NCBI GenBank assembly: GCA_039090855.1
Contig: CM077006.1
Location: forward strand, 44,587,336 to 44,651,335
Source of the DNA: Macrothele yani
Lineage: Eukaryota > Arthropoda > Arachnida > Araneae > Macrothelidae
Direction of reading: 5' to 3'
DNA: 64,000 bases
Shown here: positions 11,270 to 24,059 of the stretch, in pieces
How the letters are laid out: each line of letters opens with the position of its first letter
Position numbering within the stretch: position 1 is the stretch's first letter
Translations under genes and position numbers: made by a program
Notes under the pieces: generated by a model
Databases searched by the model: none
What the model saw: the letters and a program-made list of their open reading frames with translations, nothing else
Told to the model about the DNA's origin: nothing

Positions 11270-14200
11270 CTATGGGAGGAGAGCAATAATGCCTGCAGAA
11301 ACATGAAACCATGACAAATATGGAGACCAGAGAGAGAAAAAGGCAGGCACATCCTGCCGAACCCGCGCCATGTCATACTCAAGTTGGAGGACCGATCTGA
11401 TGGATGATCGGTACCTCCTGCACAAAAACACCCGGGCCGGATGATAACGCCGGAGAGAAGCTCGATCCACGCTTGAGAGGTAAAACAAATAAATCGTCAA
11501 CTTCGCTTGGAGAATGATGAATGCACAAACAGAACTGTGGACATCTACAGGGGGAGAATGGCGTCTGAGGAAATAAAAATGGAACATTGTATGAGCACAA
11601 GGGCAAACTTTGGAAAGAAGGGAAAACATAATTGAAAACAAGGGCTGTAACACCAGACAAGAATCATAGGAATGTGACACATCACCAAGTGTAGAACAAA
11701 AGAAGTTAAGCGGGGAAGCCAAATGACGAAAACGATGAAGGGTACGCGGAGTGAGCAACCGACGGTGTAGGTGCAGCCAATGAATGTCCCTAGCTTTCGG
11801 GGAAGCCAGGGAAGTCGATGGATCACTCCACGTACCTGGAAGATCTGTAGCTGAAACAGAAGGAATTGCTAATGGAGCTGTGAAATTGGTAAGAAAATGC
11901 GAATAAAGAAGCTTGGCTGTAACTTGATGGGGTAAAAATGGAGAATCGTTTAAGTAGAGAAGAAAGGGAAGACTGAGCGACGGGGCGGAAGACTGAATGA
12001 GGCCAAGAGAATTGACAAGTAAAGGATAAAGACGAATAAGACAGGATTGAATAAGACAGAACTGTGCACGATGCTGAGGGGTATCAAGTAACAGAGGGGA
12101 AAGGCGATCAAAAGATTTCCAGTGAAGAGAAGAATCAAAAAGTTGAGAAACCTGAACGACGCCACTTGCAAACCAAGTGGAGAAGTTCAGGTACTGAGAA
12201 TTTGGAGAACGAAGGGCAGAGGAGAAGAAAAGTGGTTCCGCAAGGAGATATCGTTAGTCAAAGCGGGGGGAGGCGGACTGGACATAAGGAGTGCCGGAGG
12301 GAGAAAACGGTACGGTAAGTAGCGGGAAAGTGATTGGGAATGAGTGGAAAGAGGTCCATGCGGATAAAAGTAGCCAGAGAAAGAAAAGGACTTCGTGGAA
12401 AGAGCAAAGTGTCAATTATAGTAATCGAAGAACCTCATAAATCGAACGCTTTCCATCTCCTCATAAAATGTTGGAGATGGAAAGCGTTCGATTTAAGGGA
12501 CAAATCCGGAAGGGCAAGACCACCAAAAGAAACCGGAAGGACAAGCGTGGATCGATGAACCCAATGTACGACATCCCATATAAAATTTGTAAAAAGACAT
12601 TGAACGTGACGAAGAAAGAGGGGAGGAGGGAAATGAGCAAACCAAGTATGAGAAAGGGCCGGAAGAAGAAAAGCGGAAAGAAGATGCGACCTGCTAAAAA
12701 AAGAAAGAAACGGTTTCAAACGGCAAAAAGGGACAAGGCGTCGATTCATGTCCTGCACCAAAGGGGACCAAGTGGCGGCAGCAACCGCCACCGGGTTCCC
12801 GATGAACACTCCAAGAAGTTTGATGACCGTGGTCGACCACCGGGCACCCCAAGGGCGGTCGCCGCGGGACGACCACGAGCCAGCCCACAAGCCAACAGAT
12901 TTAGAGGTATTAAGGGCCGCACCTGAAATTGAAGCATACTCAGTATAGGTAGACAAAACAACACCAAAAGCCTGTTGGGAACGTAAAAAAAGAGTAAGGT
13001 CGTCCGCATAGGCCGACAAAACCACGCGATGGTGCCGTGTGGAGGCCACACCACGCGGAATGCCTGCCAGCAAACGAGATCGAAGGGAAATAAGAAGTGG
13101 TTCAAACGTGAGGGCAAACAGTTGACCCGACAGGGGACAACCCTGCCGGATACCGCTTGCAAAAGGAATAGCAGCCGTCATAAAAGAAGAGGTCCGAACA
13201 CGAAAGGAAGAATGGGAATATAGATTGGGAAGTGCCTGACAGAAAAGGGAAGGAAAGCCAAAGTGACGAAGAACAGAGAAAAGATAAGAATGATGGACAG
13301 AATCGAATGCTTGTTTCTGATCTAGGTTAAAAATAGCGAGAGGTTCAGAAAGACGGGAAGCAAGAGAGTGTAAATCACGGATGGTAGTGATGTTAGTTGC
13401 AATCGAACGGGAAGGGATCGTATAAGTTTGGTCAGGATGAATAATAAATTGTAGAACAGGGTTAAGGCGAAGAGCCAGAATTTTTGCAAAGATCTTGTAG
13501 TCGGTGTTAAGAATCGAGATGGGGCGCCAGTTAGATAGAAGACCAAGATTACCAGTTTTAGGAATTAGGCGGAGAAGAGCAAAAGCAAAGTCAGAAGAAA
13601 CGAAAGTCGAAGAAGAAAAGATCGAGTTGAAACAAGCAACGAGAAGAGGAAGCAGAGCAGGAAGAAAGGTTTTATAAAAAGAAAGTGGAAGACCATCAGC
13701 CCCAGGGGCGGAGCGGTCATTCAGACTAGAAATGGCAAAACGAACCTCCGAGGGAGAGATCGGTGAAACCAAGGAGGGGGAAAAAAAGACGGGACCTGAG
13801 GAAGATGTGATAATAATGGAGAATTCTCTGCAGGCGGCAGGACCCGCAATCGAAACCGATCAGTGAAGTACTGAAAAGTTCGATCACAGATCTGCACTGG
13901 ATCAGAAACAGTTGAGCCATCTGGAAGCGAGAGAAAAGAAATGTTGGAACTCAGAGCACGGTGGGATTCAAGATGTCGAAGGTGTTGAAATGGGTCATCA
14001 TGAAAATGTTACTTGGAAAACTTTAACCGGGTAAGAGACGAAGAAGTAAAGGAAGATAGAATGCTATGAAGTTGTGATTGAAGAGCTGCAAACGATGGAT
14101 CTGAAGGAGAAAGGAACTGTAGTTTACGGTGAAGAATAGTTAAATCATGAAAGCGGTGAAAACGGGACGAAAAAGAGAACTGACGTGCAAACGATAGGAT

Positions 14201-15094
14201 AGAAAGTTTGGTGGAAAGCCACAGAGCTGCTGGGTCAACCGTGAGAGGAAGTTCAGAAATGGATGAAGAAATAATCGAACGAACTTCGGCCTGAAACGTG
14301 GGATCGGAAAGGAGAAAATCATCGAGAGACCAAACCGGGGAGGGGGGACAGAGAAAGAGGACAAAAATATTTCCAGAAGAACAGGACGATGGGCGGAGGA
14401 AACAGAAGGATGATGGGTTACTTCAACAAGGGAGGAGTGGAGGAAACTAGAAACATAAAACCGGTCGAGACGAGCCGCAGCATGCGCTAAGGCGGCCGGA
14501 GGAAACCAAGTGAATTCACGGGACAGAGGGTGGATGGTACGAAATGCGTCAATGAGACAAAAATTACTAACTAGTTGAGACAGTTGGGAGGAAAGGTTAA
14601 GGCGACTCTCCCCGGAACCATCACGGTCAAGACCTTGGTTGGAGAGTGCAGTTGAAGTCACCACCAATAAGAACGATTTCAGAAGGAGGAATTTGGGAAA
14701 GAAGGGAAATCAAATGCGAAAGAAGAGCATCAGCATCAACCGATGATTGTGGCATATGCAAATTGAAAACATGAAAACGACGGGAAAGATAACTAAAGAA
14801 GATACCTTGAAAGGAGCCCAGCAGACTCTGTGACTCAACGATATCTGAAAGAAGAGAATGAAACCGAGTACGGAATGCAATCGCTGTACCGGACCCAATG
14901 TGCGTCCGGTAGTTGTGATAAAAAGCGTAGGGCCAGCGTCTCCAGCAGGAATACCCGGTCGCCAAGGAACAGTTCGTCTCCTGGAAGAGGAGGATATCTG
15001 TCCTCAGGAAACGAACGTCCTCGAAGACCAAAGCATTCGCGGCTGAAGACGCAAGGCCTCTACAGTTAAAGCAGAGCACATTTAGGGAAGGCAT
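11270..15094 (-). pseudogene. LINE copy A ORF2 (endonuclease-reverse transcriptase)
   Basis: It should nick target DNA and reverse-transcribe LINE RNA. It starts at ATG 15094-15092, which overlaps the ORF1 stop. Endonuclease motifs: LNVLCFNCRGL, FQETN, GGDFN, SAHRPVLLE. Reverse transcriptase motifs lie in one open frame 12435-13772: SAPGADGLPLSFYK, RLIPKTGN, WRPISILNTDYKIF, DQKQAFDSV, GIRQGCPLSG, SAYADDLTLF. The C-terminal knuckle region reads NFFCSTLGDVSHSYDSC, where copy B has Cys in place of the first Asn. The frame is broken near 14640 (two extra bases versus B), 14140 and 13775, and by a replaced segment at 12439-12460. No RNase H domain is seen, as expected for the L1/Tx1 group. Confidence 0.85.
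12439..12494. repeat. 22-bp quasi-palindrome unique to LINE copy A
   Basis: 12439-12460 is the exact reverse complement of 12473-12494, with a 12-nt spacer. Copy B has unrelated sequence (GCAAGGAAGGGAAAAAATCC) at the matching place, 19491-19510, but the same downstream arm. The inverted copy therefore replaced the ancestral segment in A. Confidence 0.85.
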
Positions 15095-16792
15095 CACTGG
15101 GGCGGCTGCATCCAACCTTCCAGTTCTGCCTTCAAAACTTTAAGTAAATACGCCAACCGGCGAGCGTACTGCTCTGTCCCGGAAGGCAGATCAACATTTA
15201 ATAAGAACTCATGCAGGAACGTCAGTTGGGTTAGCATCTCCGGAAGGTGAGAGAGTTTACTCGCTATACAAGGGAGAGTAATCAATTTCGCCCGTCTGGG
15301 GCGAGCAATCAAGGCATACAGATCTGTGAATGAGAGGGGAGTTAAGGGCACCTCAATGTCAGCAAACATAGAGGTGATGTCAACCAGAGAGGGGGCAGGA
15401 GAGTCGTCATCAGATTCAGCAAATAAAGTTTCTTCAGAATCGGGATCGGTAACGTCCATGGAATCATCGTTCGGCAAACAGGTAAAACGGTTGTAGATGG
15501 AAACTGAAGAAGTAACAGGAGCCGGTCCAGGTGAAGGTGACGAGGATGTAGCCGTCTTCCTGGATTTCTGGCTGTCCTAGGAACTCGCACGACGGTTCGC
15601 TGAGCCAGGGGAGTTTTGCCTCTTGGTCCGCTGAACCTTGGGGGTGGAGGCCCCTTCAGACGCTGGCAACGGTGGAAATTCCTGCAGGTCAGTGGATGCC
15701 GAAGCAACACGGACCACTGGAGGTGATACGACAGAGGTGGAACCAGGAACGGCAGCTGGAACAGATTCAGTGGGGAGGGTGGGGGAAGAATCCGGAGCGG
15801 TGGGCAGAGTCTCCGCTGGAACAGCAGCATCAAGTGATTGAGTTGGAACAGTAGCAGCTGTGGGATGTGGGCATGCCGATGCAAGGTGACCTTCACCCTT
15901 GCATCGGAAGCACTGGACGCCAGCAAACAGATTGAAAATGTAGGTCCGGGTTTCAGTTATGAGTTCCAGGGTGGTTGGCCGGTTAACTATTGCTTGTGGG
16001 GTTGGAAAGATGACTCGGTATTGACGACGACCGCCCTGAACATGTTTCAGGGGGGAGTCGCGAGCAGCAGCTGGGAGGTACTTTGTGGTACCAACCACTC
16101 GCCCCATGGTGTTAAGGGCATCAATTAATACCGAGTCAGGCACAGCTGTGGGTACTGGAGACAAGGTGACAGTCACTGGTCTTTGAGCTGCTGCAACTGG
16201 TTGGAGATGTACGGAACCAATGTCCAAGCCAAAAGCCAGGATTTTGTCCACCGCTTGTTGATGAGTGAAGTGCACGACAACACCCCTCCCAAGCGGATAA
16301 TAGACACAATTCTTTCTCCGGGTACAACTTTAGAAATAGCATTTAAATATTGGGGGAGGGGGTGTCGCGCAGAGCAGGAACAAAAACACTTAAAAGTAAG
16401 GCAGACGAAAGTTCCTTACCTTGAGGAGAGTCGAGTGGTAATGTTATCCTTAAAGCGGAAGCAACACGTGTAAACTCTGGTCGCGAAGACACAGAAGCAC
16501 TTTGTAAAGTAGAAGTCGCACTCACAGCCGCGGCGAACAAACGAGACACAGGAATAGAAGAGCTGGGTACCTCTGACCCAGGCTCCGGCACATTTGTAAC
16601 CAGCGGTACAGTTGGCGACGAAACCACAACACTATTTGACTGAACACCATTCATGGTGGTCACGGAAGATACAGACGACGAAGAAAGCGCAGAGGAAGGA
16701 GATATAGACGGGTATATGGCACTCATGCTGGTGGAGGTAGTAGCCAGCCCGGCTACTAACCCTCGCGGCTCGAGCGTTGCAGCTTGCAACAC
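15094..16792 (-). pseudogene. LINE copy A ORF1 (zinc-knuckle RNA-binding protein)
   Basis: ORF1 proteins of this group package LINE RNA. From 16792 a Ser/Thr/Val-rich N-terminal region runs about 145 residues, then the frame shifts at a C-run near 16350-16367. It continues through HFTHQQAVDKILAFG to a CX2CX4HX4C knuckle, CFRCKGEGHLASAC (about 15880-15925), then a Pro/Ser-rich and acidic tail. A stop at 15577-15579 is private to this copy (copy B reads through). The stop codon at 15096-15094 overlaps the ORF2 start as TGATG. The frameshift at the C-run is shared with copy B. Confidence 0.75.
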
Positions 16793-18325
16793 TCAAGAAC
16801 AGGCAAAAAACGAAAAAATAAGCACGTACAGCTTGTACGCCTCACTACTTGCGAGGAAGGAACTCAGGTAATAACAACACACGAACTGTCAAAGAACAAA
16901 CGCAAAAAAAAAAAAACACAAACTTCACACGAAACTTCTAATACTGGCAGGAACTCGAAAAAATGCGACTGATCAGTCAGAACTTCAAAAGAGCATTTAT
17001 TTACAAAAAAGACAACATACAAACACAAATTTTCACCGGGAAAAAAATTGCACAATAACTCACCGGCAACGACAATAACAACACACAATCAATATCGCAA
17101 TAAACAGAGAGTACTCTACAGGAAGAAGCAGACGACATCAGAGCAAGTTGAAGAATAACACACGGCAAGATAAAAAGAAAACAGTTGCACAACAAACAAT
17201 ACATACAGGACAGACCACTAATGAAGCAAGGCGGTAAAGAAAAGTCAGCCGAGTTTGTCAAAACTGTCAAGGGAAAAAACACACACGCACGGTCCGACAA
17301 CAAGCAGCAGCCGGAAAAAACAACACCTGGTAGTTCGGAGAAATGCGTTGACAAATGGCTGTAAGCCGACGAACAACAAAAATTTACATTTAAAGCGTAT
17401 CTCGGTCACTAAGACCGACAACAACACAGAGAAAAAAACAACCACTAGAAACTAACACCCAGTACCATTAACACAACACACAAAGCACAATATTCAAATA
17501 ACACCAAGAAATTAACACACAATGCACAATACACAAATAGCACCATGAACACAATAAAGAATGCACAATACACAAATAACACCATGAAAACTTTGTGAAA
17601 AAGAACACAGGGGTTAAACTTGCAGACAAGCATCACCACCAAATAAATTCGGGTCGAAACAGTGAATTCGCACTGTATGCACAACACTAACCACAAAAAT
17701 AAACACCGATTACACAAGACAAAACCAAGAAACACGTCGGTAAGGTTCAGAACCAACACACAAAAAAACCTCGGTACCACGCGCCAGCAGTACCCGTTCA
17801 GCAAGAAAAAAATTAAAACAAAAAAATAAAAACAACCACAACATAAAACACAAAACCGTGCGACAGTAAACTGTGTGAAACCGACGAGTAATAAATATAA
17901 AATAGGTGAACGACACCAAAAGCAAACTAGAAAAAAAGCCGACACTTAAGCAACAAAAAACAAAACAAAAACACATCAGACAGTGTGCATGCCACAGCAA
18001 AAATGCAATCAACATCAACAAAACAACATAAAACACCTTGGTAACAGTAAACAATAAACAGAAAATACCAAAACGCTTAGCCGGCACACAAAAAAGTTTG
18101 TCGACCAACGGCTTGAGGCCGACGGAAAATAAAAAAAGAAAAGAAAAAGTCAGTAAACGCTACCGACAACAAATTAACGGGAATGTGTGTGCACGGAAAG
18201 CAACAAGAAGATAAACTAAAGGAGACACTAACCCACTGACACAGATCTACGGTATGTACAAAAATTATGCACTAAACAAGAAAACACCAATCAAAAAAAA
18301 TAAATATAAATATAATAAACTCTGG

Positions 18326-21300
18326 CTATGGGAGGAGAACAATAATGCCTGCAGAAACATGAAACCATGACAAATATGGAGACCAGAGAGAGAAAAAGGC
18401 AGGCACATCCTGCCGAACCCGCGCCATGTCATACTCAAGTTGGAAGACCGATCTGATGGATGATCGGTACCTCCTGCACAAAAACACCCGGGCCGGATGA
18501 TAACGCCGGAGAGAAGCTCGATCCACGCTTGAGTGGTAAAACAAATAAATCGTCAACTTCGCTTGGAGAATGATGAATGCACAAACAGAACTGTGGACAT
18601 CTACAGGGGGAGAATGGCGTCTGAGGAAATAAAAATGGAACATTGTATGAGGACAAGGGCAAACTTTGGAAAGAAGGGAAAACATAATCGAAAACAAGGG
18701 CTGCAACACCAGACAAGAATCATAGGAATGTGACACATCACCAAGTGTAGAACAAAAGAAGCAAAGCGGGGAAGCCAAATGACGAAAACGATGAAGGGTA
18801 CGCGGAGTGAGCAACCGACGGTGTAGGTGCAGCCAATGAATGTCCCTAGCTTTCGGGGAAGCCAGGGAAGTCGATGGATCACTCCACGTACCTGGAAGAT
18901 CTGTAGCTGAAACAGAAGGAATTGCTAATGGAGCTGTGAAATTGGTAAGAAAATGCGAATAAAGAAGCTTGGCTGTAACTTGATGGGGTAAAAATGGAGA
19001 ATCGTTTAAGTAGAGAAGAAAGGGAAGACTGAGCGACGGGGCGGAAGACTGAATGAGGCCAAGAGAATTGACAAGTAAAGGATAAAGACGAATAAGACAG
19101 GATTGAATAAGACAGAACTGTGCACGATGCTGAGGGGTATCAAGTAACAGAGGGGAAAGGCGATCAAAAGATTTCCAGTGAAGAGAAGAATCAAAAAGTT
19201 GAGAAACCTGAACGACGCCACTTGCAAACCAAGTGGAGAAGTTCAGGTACTGAGAATTTGGAGAACGAAGGGCAGAGGAGAAGAAAAGTGGTTCCGCAAG
19301 GAGATCGTTAGTCGAAGCGGGGGGGGGAGGCGGACTGGACATAAGGAGTGCCAGAGGGAGAAAACGGTACGGTAAGTAGCGGGAAAGTGATTGGGAATGA
19401 GTGGAAAGAGGTCCATGCGGATAAAAGTAGCCAGAGAAAGAAAAGGACTTCGTGGAAAGAGCAAAGTGTCAATTATAGTAATCGAAGAACCGCAAGGAAG
19501 GGAAAAAATCCTCAAAAAATGTTGGAGATGGAAAGCGTTCGATTTAAGGGACAAATCCGGAAGGGCAAGACCACCAAAAGAAACCGGAAGGACAAGCGTG
19601 GATCGATGAACCCAATGTACGACATCCCATATAAAATTTGTAAAAAGACATTGAACGTGACGAAGAAAGAGGGGAGGAGGGAAATGAGCAAACCAAGTAT
19701 GAGAAAGGGCCGGAAGAAGAAAAGCGGAAAGAAGATGCGACCTGCTAAAAAAAGAAAGAAACGGTTTCAAACGGCGAAAAGGGGCAAGGCGTCGATTCAT
19801 GTCCTGCACCAAAGGGGACCAAGTGGCGGCAGCAACCGCCACCGGGTTCCCGATGAACACTCCAAGAAGTTTGATGACCGTGGTCGACCACCGGGCACCC
19901 CAAGGGCGGTCGCCGCGGGACGACCACGAGCCAGCCCACAAGCCAACAGATTTAGAGGTATTAAGGGCCGCACCTGAAATTGAAGCATACTCAGTATAGG
20001 TAGACAAAACAACACCAAAAGCCTGTTGGGAACGTAAAAAAGAGTAAGGTCGTCCGCATAGGCCGACAAAACCACGCGATGGTGCCGTGTGGAGGCCACA
20101 CCACGCGGAATGCCTGCCAGCAAACGAGATCGAAGGGAAATAAGAAATGGTTCAAACGTGAGGGCAAACAGTTGACCCGACAGGGGACAACCCTGCCGGA
20201 TACCGCTTGCAAAAGGAATAGCAGCCGTCATAAAAGAAGAGGTCCGAACACGAAAGGAAGAATGGGAATATAGATTGGAAAGTGCCTGACAGAAAAGGGA
20301 AGGAAAGCCAAAGTGACGAAGAACAGAGAAAAGATAAGAATGATGGACAGAATCGAATGCTTGTTTCTGATCTAGGTTAAAAATAGCGAGAGGTTCAGAA
20401 AGACGGGAAGCAAGAGAGTGTAAATCACGGATGGTAGTGATGTTAGTTGCAATCGAACGGGAAGGGATCGTATAAGTTTGGTCAGGATGAATAATAAATT
20501 GTAGAACAGGGTTAAGGCGAAGAGCCAGAATTTTTGCAAAGATCTTGTAGTCGGTGTTAAGAATCGAGATGGGGCGCCAGTTAGATAGAAGACCAAGATT
20601 ACCAGTTTTAGGAATTAGGCGGAGAAGAGCAAAAGCAAAGTCAGAAGAAACGAAAGTCGAAGAAGAAAAGATCGAGTTGAAACAAGCAACGAGAAGAGGA
20701 AGCAGAGTAGGAAGAAAGGTTTTATAAAAAGAAAGTGGAAGACCATCAGCCCCAGGGGCGGAGCGGTCATTCAGACTAGAAATGGCAAAACGAACCTCCG
20801 AGGGAGAGATCGGTGAAACCAAGGAGGGGGAAAAAAAGACGGGACCTGAGGAAGATGTGATAATAATGGAGAATTCTCTGCAGGCGGCAGGACCCGCAAT
20901 CGAAACCGATCAGTGAAGTACTGAAAAGTTCGATCACAGATCTGCACTGGATCAGAAACAGTTGAGCCATCTGGAAGCGAGAGAAAAGAAATGTTGGAAC
21001 TCAGAGCACGGTGGGATTCAAGATGTCGAAGGTGTTGAAACGGGTCATCATGAAAATGTAACTTGGAAAACTTTAACCGGGTAAGAGACGAAGAAGCAAA
21101 GGAAGATAGAATGCTATGAAGTTGTGATTGAAGAGCTGCAAACAATGGATCTGAAGGAGAAAGGAACTGTAGTTTACGGTGAAGAATAGTTAAATCATGA
21201 AAGCGGTGAAAACGGGACGAAAAAGAGAACTGACGTGCAAACGATAGGATAGAAAGTTTGGTGGAAAGCCACAGAGCTGCTGGGTCAACCGTGAGAGGAA

Positions 21301-22141
21301 GTTCAGAAATGGATGAAGAAATAATCGAACGAACTTCGGCCTGAAACGTGGGATCGGAAAGGAGAAAATCATCGAGAGACCAAACCGGGGAGGGGGGACA
21401 GAGAAAGAGGACAAAAATATTTCCAGAAGAACAGGACGATGGGCGGAGGAAACAGAAGGATGATGGGTTACTTCAACAAGGGAGGAGTGGAGGAAACTAG
21501 AAACATAAAACCGGTCGAGACGAGCCGCAGCATGCGCTAAGGCGGCCGGAGGAAACCAAGTGAATTCACGGGACAGAGGGTGGATGGTACGAAATGCGTC
21601 AATGAGACAAAAATTACTAACTAGTTGAGACAGTTGGGAGGAAAGGTTAAGGCGACTCTCCCCGGAACCATCACGGTCAAGACCCGGTTGGAGAGTGCAG
21701 TTGAAGTCACCTCCAATAAGAACGATTTCAGAAGGAGGAATTTGGGAAAGAAGGGAAATCAAATGCGAAAGAAGAGCATCAGCATCAACCGATGATTGTG
21801 GCATATGCAAATTGAAAACATGAAAACGACGGGAAAGATAACTAAAGAAGATACCTTGAAAGGAGCCCAGCAGACTCTGTGACTCAACGATATCTGAAAG
21901 AAGAGAATGAAACCGAGTACGGAATGCAATCGCTGTACCGGACCCAATGTGCGTCCGGTAGTTGTGATAAAGCGTAGGGCCAGCGTCTCCAGCAGGAATA
22001 CCCGGTCGCCAAGGAACAGTTCGTCTCCTGGAAGAGGAGGATATCTGTCCTCAGGAAACGAACGTCCTCGAAGACCAAAGCATTCGCGGCTGAAGACGCA
22101 AGGCCTCTACAGTTAAAGCAGAGCACATTTAGGGAAGGCAT
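18326..22141 (-). pseudogene. LINE copy B ORF2 (endonuclease-reverse transcriptase)
   Basis: Same domain order as copy A. The endonuclease region is open across the A lesion at 21680-21700 (GGDFNCTLQPGLDRDG) but has its own two-base deletion near 21966. Reverse transcriptase is open from 20822 to about 20040 (DQKQAFDSV, GIRQGCPLSG, SAYADDLTLF), then shifts at an A-run near 20035-20041. The C-terminal region 18326-19342 is open for 338 codons and keeps the full CX2CX7HX4C knuckle CFFCSTLGDVSHSYDSC. Frameshifts near 21190 and 20822 are shared with A. Confidence 0.85.
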
Positions 22142-23837
22142 CACTGGGGCGGCTGCATCCAACCTTCCAGTTCTGCCTTCAAAACTTTAAGTAAATACGC
22201 CAACCGGCGAGCGTACTGCTCTGTCCCGGATGGCAGATCAACATTTAATAAGAACTCATGCAGGAACGTCAGTTTGGTTAGCATCTCCGGAAGGTGAGAG
22301 AGTTTACTCGCTATACAAGGGAGAGTAATCAATTTGGCCCGTCTGGGGCGAGCAATCAAGGCATACAGATCTGTGAATGAGAGGGGAGTTAAGGGCACCT
22401 CAATGTCAGCAAACATAGAGGTGATGTCAACCAGAGAGGGGGCAGGAGAGTCGTCATCAGATTCAGCAAATAAAGTTTCTTCAGAATCGGGATCGGTAAC
22501 GTCCATGGAATCATCGTTCGGCAAACAGGTAAAACGGTTGTAGATGGAAACTGAAGAAGTAACAGGAGCCGGTCCAGGGAAGGTGACGAGGATGTAGCCG
22601 TCTTCCTGGATTTCTGGCGGTCCGAGGAACTCGCACGACGGTTCGCTGAGCCAGGGGAGTTTTGCCTCTTGGTCCGCTGAACCTTGGGGGTGGAGGCCCC
22701 TTCAGACGCTGGCAACGGTGGAAATTCCTGCAGGTCAGTGGATGCCGAAGCAACATGGACCACTGGAGGTAATACGACAGAGGTGGAACCAGGAACGGCA
22801 GCTGGAACAGATTCAGTGGGGAGGGTGGGGGAAGAATCCGGAGCGGTGGGCAGAGTCTCCGCTGGAACAGCAGCATCAAGTGATTGAGTTGGAACAGTAG
22901 CAGCTGTGGAATGTGGGCATGCCGATGCAAGGTGACCTTCACCCTTGCATCGGAAGCACTGGACGCCAGCAAACAGATTGAAAATGTAGGTCCGGGTTTC
23001 AGTTATGAGTTCCAGGGTGGTTGGCCGGTTAACTATTGCTTGTGGGGTTGGAAAGATGACTCGGTATTGACGACGACCGCCCTGAACATGTTTCAGGGGG
23101 AGTCGCGAGCAGCAGCTGGGAGGTACTTTGTGGTACCAACCACTCGCCCCATGGTGTTAAGGGCATCAATTAATACCGAGTCAGGCACAGCTGTGGGTAC
23201 TGGAGACAAGGTGACAGTCACTGGTCTTTGAGCTGCTGCAACTGGTTGGAGATGTACGGAACCAATGTCCAAGCCAAAAGCCAGGATTTTGTCCACCGCT
23301 TGTTGATGAGTGAAGTGCACGACAACACCCCTCCCAAGCGGATAATAGACACAATTCTTTCTCCGGGTACAACTTTAGAAATAGCATTTAAATATTGGGG
23401 GAGGGGGTGTCGCGCAGAGCAGGAACAAAAACACTTAAAAGTAAGGCAGACGAAAGTTCCTTACCTTGAGGAGAGTCGAGTGGTAATGCTATCCTTAAAG
23501 CGGAAGCAACACGTGTAAACTCTGGTCGCGAAGACACAGAAGCACTTTGTAAAGTAGAAGTCGCACTCACAGCCGCGGCGAACGAACGAGACACAGGAAT
23601 AGAAGAGCTGGGTACCTCTGACCCAGGCTCCGGCACATTTGTAACCAGCGGTACAGTTGGCGACGAAACCACAACACTATTTGACTGAACACCATTCATG
23701 GTGGTCACGGAAGATACAGACGACGAAGAAAGCGCAGAGGAAGGAGATATAGACGGGTATATGGCACTCATGCTGGTGGAGGTAGTAGCCAGCCCGGCTA
23801 CTAACCCTCGCGGCTCGAGCGTTGCAGCTTGCAACAC
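22141..23837 (-). pseudogene. LINE copy B ORF1 (zinc-knuckle protein)
   Basis: Counterpart of copy A ORF1, with the same C-run frameshift (near 23395-23412) and the same CX2CX4HX4C knuckle (about 22930-22970). Copy B lacks the A-specific stop, reading Ser there, but has a two-base deletion near 22578 that shifts the acidic tail. ORF1 ends TGA at 22143-22141, overlapping the ORF2 ATG. Confidence 0.75.
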
Positions 23838-24021
23838 TCAAGAACAGGCAAAAAACGAAAAAATAAGCACGTACAGCTTGTACGCCTCACTACTTGCGAG
23901 GAAGGAACTCAGGTAATAACAACACACGAACTGTCAAAGAACAAACGCAAAAAAAAACACAAACTTCACACGAAACTTCTAATACTGGCAGGAGCTCGAA
24001 AAAATGCGACTGATCAGTCAG

Positions 24022-24059
24022 AAGCCATCGCTTAGACCACTGCGCCACCAAGTCGGCAC
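24022..24059 (-). mobile_element. SINE family 1, 5' head (other side of the LINE pair)
   Basis: Holds the A-box part of the tRNA-like head (minus-strand TGGCGCAGTGGTCTAAGCG) and completes the SINE begun at 9749. It is followed by the second GACGTATT duplication at 24060-24067. Confidence 0.88.

Larger units (their letters stand above)
9915..16976 (-). mobile_element. L1/Tx1-like LINE, copy A (full length)
   Basis: A 7.06 kb non-LTR retrotransposon in antisense. Reading from 16976: a short 5' leader, ORF1 with a zinc knuckle (15094-16792), ORF2 with endonuclease and reverse transcriptase (11270-15094), and a long 3' region (9915-11269). On the sense strand that 3' region is U/G-rich and contains short internal repeats around 10420-10560. 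The sense 3' end is AATGCTCTTTTGAAGTT with no terminal poly(A). The termini are followed by TCAG (plus strand) on both sides. It lies head-to-tail with copy B, to which it is nearly identical apart from scattered indels. Confidence 0.92.
16981..24017 (-). mobile_element. L1/Tx1-like LINE, copy B (full length)
   Basis: A second 7.04 kb copy of the same LINE in the same orientation, separated from copy A by only TCAG (16977-16980) and followed by TCAG (24018-24021), after which the SINE resumes. Both copies share the same 5' and 3' termini. Indel differences from A are concentrated in homopolymers and short motifs. The 3' region is 16981-18325. Confidence 0.92.

Noticed and set aside
12334..13223. 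Basic plus-strand open frames over the LINE RT
   Set aside because: They are antisense to the reverse transcriptase frame, and the same frames appear antisense to copy B.
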